DNA of 32,038 bases from Bacteroidales bacterium. Its GTDB lineage: Bacteria; Bacteroidota; Bacteroidia; Bacteroidales; UBA932. Position 1 is the first letter of the stretch. Every line of letters begins with the position of its first letter. Location of the stretch: contig JAEDMF010000003.1 in assembly GCA_016303175.1 (NCBI GenBank), positions 1 to 32,038 on the forward strand, read 5' to 3'. Made by a program: the position numbers and the translations under genes. Positions 26,688-32,038 of the stretch are shown here, in pieces. The notes under the pieces were generated by a model. The model did no database searches and was not told the DNA's origin. It saw only the letters and a program-made list of their open reading frames with translations.

Positions 26688-27941
26688 CTATTCCTTTATT
26701 GCTGCGATGCCGGGAAGCTCCTTGCCCTCAAGAGCCTCAAGCATTGCACCGCCGCCGGTGGATACGTATGACACCTTGTCAGCAAAGCCCATCTGTGTCA
26801 CGGCTGCAACTGAGTCACCACCGCCTACCAGAGTATATGCGCCCTTTTCGGTTGCCTCAGCCAGATCGCGGGCAATCTGAAGAGTTCCCTTGGCAAACGC
26901 AGGAATCTCAAACACGCCTACAGGGCCGTTCCAAAGTACTGTCTTGGAGTTCATAATGACCTCTTTCCAGATGTCAAGAGACTTCTGACCGGCATCAACA
27001 CCCTCCCAACCATCGGGAATTTCATTTGAAGGAACTAACTGGGTGTGGGCATCGGCGCTGAAGTCGTCGGCAACGAGGGTCTGCACGCTGAGATAGATAT
27101 TCACGCCCTTCTCCTTTGCTTTAGCCAGGATATCCAGAGCTGCGGGCATAAGGTCATCCTCGTGGAGAGAGTTGCCGATATGGCCACCCTGAGCCTTGAG
27201 GAAAGTATAGCCCATGCCGCCGCCGATGATGAGGTTGTCCACCCTCTCGAGCATACTCTCGAGCACTGCCAGCTTGGAACTTACCTTGCTGCCGCCGATA
27301 ATGGCAGTGAACGGGTGGCTGGCATTCTTGAGCACATTGTCGATGGCCTTGATCTCACCTTCCATCAGATAGCCGAACATTTTGTCATTGGGGAAATATT
27401 TGGCAATGAGGGCTGTGGAAGCATGAGCGCGGTGAGCTGTACCGAAGGCATCGTTGATATAGCAGTCAGCATAGCTGGCCAGAGTCTTCACGAATTCCTT
27501 CTGGGACTCCTTCACCGCAGCCTTGGCAGCCTTTTTCTCCTCGTCTGTGGCATCTTCTGCGAGGCCTCTGGGTTTTCCCTCCTCCTCTGCATAGAAACGC
27601 AGGTTCTCCAGCAACAGGGCCTGGCCGGGTTTCAACTCCGCAACCTGGGCGGCAGCCTTCTGGCAATCCTCGGCAAAAGCGACCTGAACTCCGAGCAGTT
27701 CGCTCACATGAGCGAGAATATGCTTGAGGGAGAATTTCTCAGTCACTCCCTTGGGACGGCCAAGGTGTGACATTATGATAAGAGAACCGCCTCCGGCAAG
27801 AACCTTCTTAAGGGTAGGCATTGCGGCGCGGATACGGGTGTCGTCCGTAATCTCGAATTTGTCATTGAGGGGCACGTTGAAATCAACGCGTACGATAGCT
27901 TTCTTTCCGCTGAAATCGTAAGAATCAATTGAACACTGCAT
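26688..27941 (-). CDS. pgk: Phosphoglycerate kinase
   Basis: The protein is 417 residues, cytoplasmic. It catalyses 1,3-bisphosphoglycerate + ADP to 3-phosphoglycerate + ATP in glycolysis. Family motifs are complete: [10 protein letters not shown] near residue 18, [56 protein letters not shown], and the nucleotide-binding GGGDSVAAV and [18 protein letters not shown] at the end. A charged insert (~115-145, rich in Asp, Glu, Lys and Ala) lies before [15 protein letters not shown]. This insert type occurs in Bacteroidetes enzymes. It is first in the - strand operon and diverges from the methyltransferase gene. Confidence 0.98.
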   Translation of the reverse strand: MQCSIDSYDFSGKKAIVRVDFNVPLNDKFEITDDTRIRAAMPTLKKVLAGGGSLIIMSHLGRPKGVTEKFSLKHILAHVSELLGVQVAFAEDCQKAAAQVAELKPGQALLLENLRFYAEEEGKPRGLAEDATDEEKKAAKAAVKESQKEFVKTLASYADCYINDAFGTAHRAHASTALIAKYFPNDKMFGYLMEGEIKAIDNVLKNASHPFTAIIGGSKVSSKLAVLESMLERVDNLIIGGGMGYTFLKAQGGHIGNSLHEDDLMPAALDILAKAKEKGVNIYLSVQTLVADDFSADAHTQLVPSNEIPDGWEGVDAGQKSLDIWKEVIMNSKTVLWNGPVGVFEIPAFAKGTLQIARDLAEATEKGAYTLVGGGDSVAAVTQMGFADKVSYVSTGGGAMLEALEGKELPGIAAIKE

Positions 27942-27969
27942 AATACTATATATTTAAATTTTTTTTCGC

Positions 27970-28001
27970 GTTGCAAAGTTAGCATATTATCTCTAATTTT
28001 G
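27970..28001 (+). promoter_or_regulatory. Promoter for the class I methyltransferase gene
   Basis: TAATTTTG (27994-28001) fits TAnnTTTG exactly. GTTG (27970-27973), 20 nt upstream, matches three of four bases of the -33 element. The start would be near 28008, 25 nt before ATG 28033. This promoter overlaps the pgk -7 box on the other strand. Confidence 0.55.
27974..27981 (-). promoter_or_regulatory. -7 promoter box for pgk
   Basis: On the - strand TAACTTTG matches TAnnTTTG exactly, placing a start near 27967 and a leader of about 25 nt. No TTTG is found at the usual 19-21 nt upstream distance, so only the -7 half is supported. Confidence 0.5.
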
Positions 28002-28032
28002 CGTATCTTTAATTCAAACTTCTTAAGTTTCT

Positions 28033-28998
28033 ATGAATATAGAATTTCCGAGCTCAGCCTGGAAAGATTACGAATTAGTTGATTCCGGCGACTTCGAAAA
28101 ACTGGAGCGCTTCGGTACATACTATCTTAGGAGACCTGAGCCAAAGGCACTATGGCACAAAAGTATGAGCGAAGAGCAATGGAAGAGGCTCACCCATACC
28201 GTTTTCAAGACTGGCGCAGGTTTTTCACGCGCAGGCAAGGAAGACAGCGGCACATGGAACAAAATGCGTCCCATGGATGAACAATGGCGCATAGTTTACA
28301 GTGGCGACGGCCGGAACATAGGCAGCGGCAGTTCTTCCGACCAGACCAGCAGAGGGACAGGAAAGGAAGGCAAAGGTCCGGCATTTACTCTTCGGCTGGG
28401 ACTCACCTCTTTCAAACACGTGGGAGTCTTTCCCGAACAAGCCCCTAACTGGAACTGGATATACGCCCGGACAAAGGAGCTTTGCGACAAAATGCCCCTT
28501 CCGAGAGTACTGAACCTCTTTGCCTACACAGGGGCCGCATCTCTCGCCGCAAGAGCTGCCGGAGCGGACGTGACCCATCTGGACTCTGTACGCCAGGTTG
28601 TCACCTGGGCCCGACAGAATATGGAGTTCAGCAATATGGACGGAATACGATGGGTTGTGGAAGATGCCATGAAATTCGCCGCAAGGGAAAAGAAGCGGGG
28701 GAATAAATATAATGGTATAATACTGGACCCGCCGGCATATGGTCACGGCCCTGACGGAGAGAAGTGGAAATTGGACGAGTGTCTTTTCGACCTGCTCCAG
28801 ACAGTGGACTCCATTCTTGCGGACAAAGACGCCTTCCTCGTTCTGAATCTCTACAGCAACGGATACAGTGCGGTACTGGCCGAAACCCTGGCAAAACAGG
28901 CCTTCAAATTCAAGACAATCGAATGTGGAGAGCTTGCTTTGAACGACCGCTTCGGCAAAAAACTCCCCCTTTCCGTCTTTGTCCGGCTCACCCGATAG
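28033..28998 (+). CDS. Class I SAM-dependent (rRNA-type) methyltransferase
   Basis: The protein is 321 residues, cytoplasmic. The Rossmann methyltransferase core is clear: motif I VLNLFAYTGAASLAARAAGA (~157-176), VTHLDSVRQVVTWARQN for motif II, VEDAMKFA, and catalytic-type DPPAYGHG (~237-244). This layout is that of the RlmI/RlmK-like SAM methyltransferases that act on rRNA bases; it lacks the N-terminal PUA domain of RlmI. The stretch ~91-117 is Gly/Ser-rich (SGDGRNIGSGSSSDQTSRG) and looks like an insert between two conserved strands, followed by LGLTSFKHVGVFPEQ. The exact target base is unknown. Confidence 0.85.
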   Translation: MNIEFPSSAWKDYELVDSGDFEKLERFGTYYLRRPEPKALWHKSMSEEQWKRLTHTVFKTGAGFSRAGKEDSGTWNKMRPMDEQWRIVYSGDGRNIGSGSSSDQTSRGTGKEGKGPAFTLRLGLTSFKHVGVFPEQAPNWNWIYARTKELCDKMPLPRVLNLFAYTGAASLAARAAGADVTHLDSVRQVVTWARQNMEFSNMDGIRWVVEDAMKFAAREKKRGNKYNGIILDPPAYGHGPDGEKWKLDECLFDLLQTVDSILADKDAFLVLNLYSNGYSAVLAETLAKQAFKFKTIECGELALNDRFGKKLPLSVFVRLTR

Positions 28999-29089
28999 AA
29001 GAAATTCGCTGGTTTTGCACCTGCTCACCCCTCGAAAATTGATAAAAAAAAACAAAAGACATAAAAAATCACAAAACTTTCGTCACTCT

Positions 29090-29121
29090 ATTGTAAGAAA
29101 CACCGCTGCAATGTACTTTCG
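29090..29121 (+). promoter_or_regulatory. Promoter for the unrecognised lipoprotein gene
   Basis: ATTG (29090-29093), a 20-nt spacer and TACTTTCG (29114-29121) match the two Bacteroidota elements with one mismatch each. Transcription would start near 29128, almost at the GTG start codon, so the mRNA would be nearly leaderless. Confidence 0.45.
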
Positions 29122-29132
29122 CAACGGTGTTT
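29098..29132 (+). terminator. Terminator of the methyltransferase gene
   Basis: AAACACCG (29098-29105) pairs with CGGTGTTT (29125-29132). After one C-A mismatch, TGC/GCA extends the stem around an 11-nt loop. TATAATTTT follows. The hairpin overlaps both the next promoter and the next start codon. Confidence 0.6.
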
Positions 29133-30314
29133 TATAATTTTAATCATATTGTCTTCGCCTTGCTCGCGGTCGTGTTCTCTTTTTGCGGCTGCGAGAAGGT
29201 GATTGTAATTGAAGGGAAACCCGCAGTTGAAGGAATACAGGGAAATCCGGACAAGGATGTATATTATACAGCCCTGAGTTATCCCGAAGGTTACGACTGG
29301 ATAGGCGATCCTTCGGGCGGAGAGATAGAAATCTCGCTCCTGCTATTGCGGAATTCCGACCTGCTGCTGAGTCTGAATGCCAACAGCCTGAATCAGGTGT
29401 CAACGCAGGCGGATATGCACTATCTGTTCGGAGAAGATTTGTATTGTCTCTGGTCTGACGGAGAAAAGTGCAGCGTAAAAAAGAACGGAGACTATTGTTG
29501 CCGCTGGCAATCGGAAGAAAGACTGTGCGATCTGCTGGTGTCGAACGGAGAAATCTTCACTCTCGGGATAAGAAGAGGCAACGAATTGATATTCAGGCAG
29601 AACGGCAGCATATTGCTGCAGGAGGAAAACGCCGAACTGACGGACGGTTTGTTCGAGGACGACGGAGAAGTGTGTTTTGCCTTCGCAAGACTGCTGGAAA
29701 GCAATGACAACACAGTTGCAAGGCAGTATTTTCTGGCGCACGGACCAGAACGCACCCAAATAATCCCTCCTATGGAAGCATCCCGTCTGTATTCTGTCAC
29801 AAGACAGGATGGCGTGCTTCATACCTTGGGACAGATTGCCGGCAAAAAACAGCTCATTGCAGTAAAAGGCCCCAACGCCTATGTTATAAGCTACTCCCAG
29901 TACCAGGACCTGCGGGGTGCGCAACTCGTATCTTGTGATGGCAAGATTCTCATCCACGCCCAAGTAAAAACGGCATCTGTATGGAGGGATATATGGTGGG
30001 AAGGGACAAAAACATTTCACATTACCGAGCCCGGCCTACAGCTGTTGACTTCCCCCTCCTCTTCCCTGAAGTTCGGCTGCCTGAGTTCCATTGGGGCGCG
30101 CACAGGCCCTCTAACCCTGTTCGACGGAAATAACAGCTGCAAACTGGACTCCCGTTATACTTTTTTCTCCTCAAACGCCGCGCTTTTCACGACGAGAGGA
30201 GCCATAATAGGAGTGAATGACTCTGCAAAGAATTTCCGCCCTGTCATCATCAACGGGGCAGACACCCTAAGATACACTTTCAATGGCTACTTTACACGGA
30301 TTTCCCTTCCATAA
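29127..30314 (+). CDS. Lipoprotein of unknown function
   Basis: The protein is 395 residues. I do not recognise its family. The start is GTG 29127, giving a signal sequence with lipobox FSFCGC (Cys22), though its N-terminus has no lysine or arginine. ATG 29111 is one frame off. The mature protein is beta-rich with regularly spaced short strands: LYCLWSDGEKCSV, LICDLLVSNGEIF-like blocks, ELIFRQNGSILLQEE, RQYFLAHGPERTQII and LTLFDGNNSCKLD. This could be a beta-propeller with diverged blades, although no repeat motif is firm. It is transcribed toward mlaF, and their 3' ends overlap by 23 bp. Its -7 box and start codon lie inside the upstream terminator. Confidence 0.7.
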   Translation: MFYNFNHIVFALLAVVFSFCGCEKVIVIEGKPAVEGIQGNPDKDVYYTALSYPEGYDWIGDPSGGEIEISLLLLRNSDLLLSLNANSLNQVSTQADMHYLFGEDLYCLWSDGEKCSVKKNGDYCCRWQSEERLCDLLVSNGEIFTLGIRRGNELIFRQNGSILLQEENAELTDGLFEDDGEVCFAFARLLESNDNTVARQYFLAHGPERTQIIPPMEASRLYSVTRQDGVLHTLGQIAGKKQLIAVKGPNAYVISYSQYQDLRGAQLVSCDGKILIHAQVKTASVWRDIWWEGTKTFHITEPGLQLLTSPSSSLKFGCLSSIGARTGPLTLFDGNNSCKLDSRYTFFSSNAALFTTRGAIIGVNDSAKNFRPVIINGADTLRYTFNGYFTRISLP

Positions 30315-31050
30315 TATGTCGGGCCAGAGTATTTGCACATACAAACTCCCTAAGGGCAGGAGAGGGTTCCACAAGTATGGAATCCTTGTCACCCGACCAT
30401 TCTATGGTATGATTGTTCACAAAAAAAATTCTGTCCCCTATCTCCAGCATACTGTTCAAATCGTGAGTGTTTATTACAGTTGTCATACCAAGTTCTCCAG
30501 TAAGACTGTGTATGAGCTGGTCTATATGGATGGATGTCTGGGGGTCTATGCCGGAATTGGGCTCGTCACAGAAAAGATAGCGGGGCTCCAGAGCTATCGC
30601 TCGGGCAATACCCACCCTTTTCTGCATACCGCCACTGAGTTCGGAAGGTTTCTTTGCCTCACTGCCTGCCATATCGACCTTAGCCAGGCAGGACTTGGCC
30701 CTGTCCACCTTCTCCGCCTTTGTCCACTTGGTAAAGAAATTCATCGGGAACATCACATTCTCGAGCACGGTGGCAAAGTCAAAGAGGGCCGCGCCCTGAA
30801 AAAGCACTCCTATCTGCTTGTGCAACTCCTTTCTGGCTGCAAAGTCCATAGAGGAGAAAGGCCTGCCGTCATAAATGACCTCTCCCCCGTCAGGTTCGAC
30901 AAGACCTATGAGACTTTTGAGCAAAATGGTCTTTCCACTGCCACTTCGCCCTATCACCACATTGCACCGGCCGCTTTCCATTACAGCATTGACGCCCTCG
31001 AGAACCGTCTTGCCGGAAAAACTCTTCCTGAGATTCTTTACTTCTATCAT
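30292..31050 (-). CDS. mlaF: ABC transporter ATPase of the Mla phospholipid-transport family
   Basis: The protein is 252 residues, cytoplasmic and membrane-associated. It shows Walker A GRSGSGKT (~34-41), Q-loop GVLFQGAALFD, ABC signature LSGGMQKR, Walker B YLFCDEPNSGID and H-loop INTHD. The Q-loop context GALFD-like and the signature GGMQKR are typical of MlaF/Ttg2A ATPases, which drive phospholipid movement between membranes. The permease gene ends 6 bp upstream. No MCE-domain MlaD gene is inside the window. The last 23 bp are shared with the convergent lipoprotein gene. Confidence 0.93.
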   Translation of the reverse strand: MIEVKNLRKSFSGKTVLEGVNAVMESGRCNVVIGRSGSGKTILLKSLIGLVEPDGGEVIYDGRPFSSMDFAARKELHKQIGVLFQGAALFDFATVLENVMFPMNFFTKWTKAEKVDRAKSCLAKVDMAGSEAKKPSELSGGMQKRVGIARAIALEPRYLFCDEPNSGIDPQTSIHIDQLIHSLTGELGMTTVINTHDLNSMLEIGDRIFFVNNHTIEWSGDKDSILVEPSPALREFVCANTLARHIMEGKSV

Positions 31051-31056
31051 AACCGT

Positions 31057-31803
31057 CTAATACAACATTACTTCCGTGACCGCAAGGTCGAAAAAGAGAA
31101 TCAGAATACTGCAGACCACTATGGCTTTGGTGCTGTTGCGGCCCACGCCCACGGACCCTCCTGTGACATAATACCCTTTGAAGGCAGATATGGTGCTTAT
31201 GAGGAAACTGAAAAGAGCCGTTTTGAAGCAACTGTAAAAAATGTAGAAGCCGTTGAAGCAATAGGTAATGCCCTGCATATAAGAGGCTTCACGGATGATG
31301 CCGGTAGCCTCAACCACTATCCACCCACCGACGAGACCGAGGGCAAGGCTGAGCAAATTCAACAGGGGGCTCAGGACTGTGGCGGCAAGCACCTTGGGCT
31401 GCACGAGGAAGGCGGCGGAATTCACTCCCATCATATCCATCGCGTCAATCTGCTCACTGATGCGCATGCTACCTATTTCGGAGGCAATGTTGGACCCCAT
31501 CTTGCCGGCCAGGATGAGCGCTATCATAGTGGAACTGAACTCCAATATGAGACTCTCCCGTACCATATAGCCTACATACATCTTGTCTATGAAGGGGTTT
31601 TCCAGATTGGACGCAGTCTGTATAACCAGTACGCCACCTATAAAGACGGATATCACGGCAACTATCACAATGGAGGAGATAATGAGCTTGTCTGCCTCCA
31701 GTATGAACTGCTTCCAATAAAGAGCGATATTTTCCGGTCTGCGGAAGACCATTCGGAGAAAGGAAAAATAGCGTCCAGTCTCTTCTATCATTTTCTTCAA
31801 CAT
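31057..31803 (-). CDS. mlaE: MlaE-family ABC transporter permease
   Basis: The protein is 248 residues from ATG 31803, which is preferred. The frame stays open to GTG 31827, but that would put the start upstream of the likely transcription start. Features of the MlaE fold are an N-terminal amphipathic helix (MLKKMIEETGRYF), five or so membrane segments, and the conserved EIGSMRISEQIDAMDMMG segment that contacts the ATPase. The last span contains FFDLAVTEVMLY. It forms the transmembrane core of a lipid transporter with MlaF, 6 bp downstream. It is divergent from the yifB-like gene, with 44 bp between the starts. Confidence 0.92.
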   Translation of the reverse strand: MLKKMIEETGRYFSFLRMVFRRPENIALYWKQFILEADKLIISSIVIVAVISVFIGGVLVIQTASNLENPFIDKMYVGYMVRESLILEFSSTMIALILAGKMGSNIASEIGSMRISEQIDAMDMMGVNSAAFLVQPKVLAATVLSPLLNLLSLALGLVGGWIVVEATGIIREASYMQGITYCFNGFYIFYSCFKTALFSFLISTISAFKGYYVTGGSVGVGRNSTKAIVVCSILILFFDLAVTEVMLY

Positions 31804-31808
31804 CACTG

Positions 31809-31841
31809 CAAATATAGCAATCTTCACTCTATATACCCAAT
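31809..31841 (-). promoter_or_regulatory. Possible promoter for mlaEF
   Basis: On the - strand TATATTTG (31809-31816) matches TAnnTTTG. ATTG (31838-31841) lies 21 nt upstream with three of four -33 bases. The start would fall at about 31802, at the ATG itself, so translation may begin at ATG 31791 instead or the mRNA may be leaderless. Confidence 0.35.
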
Positions 31842-31847
31842 AGATTT

Positions 31848-32038
31848 ATGCTGATACAAATAAGAAGCGCCAAATGCGCAGGAGTCAAAGCCCTCGGAGT
31901 CACAGTGGAAGTCAGCGTCAGCTCGGGCATTGGAATACATTTGGTAGGCTTGGCCGACATTGCTGTCAAAGAGAGCCTTCTGCGCACTATAACTGCCCTG
32001 CAGGCCATCGGCTTGAAGGTACCCGGAAAACGCATTGT
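31848..32038 (+). CDS. yifB: YifB/ComM-type Mg-chelatase-like AAA+ ATPase, N-terminal fragment
   Basis: The gene is cut by the right edge; 63 codons are present from ATG 31848. The start is firm because MLIQIRSAKCAGVKALGVTV lines up with YifB/ComM N-termini, followed by SSGIGIHLVGLADIAVKESL and ALQAIGLKVPGKRIV. That GLPD/A-x-AVKES-x-x-R and P-x-K-R-I-V pattern is the hallmark of the family's Lon-like N-terminal domain. ComM proteins are hexameric helicases linked to branch migration in transformation. The ATPase core lies beyond the window, so its integrity is not known. Confidence 0.9.
   Translation, partial: MLIQIRSAKCAGVKALGVTVEVSVSSGIGIHLVGLADIAVKESLLRTITALQAIGLKVPGKRI

Noticed and set aside
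28225..29055. A 276-codon - strand frame opposite the methyltransferase
   Set aside because: The + strand protein has complete methyltransferase motifs. The antisense product has none.
30283..31854. A 523-codon open frame on the + strand opposite mlaF and mlaE
   Set aside because: It is a mirror of two well-supported transporter genes. Its translation is rich in His, Tyr and Gly without domain motifs.

Overview
The window comes from a Bacteroidota chromosome, most likely order Bacteroidales. The evidence is a SusC/SusD pair, BACON-domain and fimbrillin-like lipoproteins, and promoters of the Bacteroides type (TTTG about 20 nt upstream of TAnnTTTG). The genus cannot be fixed from the sequence; ATA isoleucine codons look unusually common in the first half.

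Region 1 (about 1-18264, + strand) is one dense block of twelve genes. Spacers are never longer than about 40 bp and several stops and starts overlap, so it reads as one operon. In order it encodes a secreted TIM-barrel glycosidase-like protein (DUF5696-like), a fimbrillin/GLUG-repeat lipoprotein, a 45-residue peptide, a second and larger fimbrillin/GLUG lipoprotein, a fimbrillin-like lipoprotein, a BACON lipoprotein, SusC, SusD, two more BACON lipoproteins, an endonuclease/exonuclease/phosphatase (EEP) family lipoprotein, and a secreted metallophosphoesterase fused to a PQQ-type beta-propeller. It looks like a polysaccharide-utilisation-type locus. It has a large surface-adhesin complement and two phosphoester hydrolases, and only one glycosidase-like enzyme. 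This suggests a phosphorylated or phosphodiester-linked glycan, or a glycolipid, as substrate. That is an inference, and it is the best candidate in the window for an undescribed system.

Region 2 (18265-20220) is a low-density, partly scrambled interval. It holds two intergenic palindromes, an orphan DUF3800 gene with its own promoter, a 106-bp partial tandem duplication of a tRNA terminator with twin hairpins inside it, tRNA-Val(TAC), tRNA-Gly(GCC) and their promoter.

Region 3 (20221-27941, - strand) is a probable operon: pgk, lgt, a TolC-type outer-membrane factor, an RND membrane-fusion protein and an HAE1-type RND pump.

Region 4 (27942-32038) has a + strand class I methyltransferase diverging from pgk, an unrecognised lipoprotein, then convergently an Mla-type lipid-transport ATPase and permease on the - strand, and finally the first 63 codons of a YifB/ComM-type Mg-chelatase-like ATPase running off the right edge.
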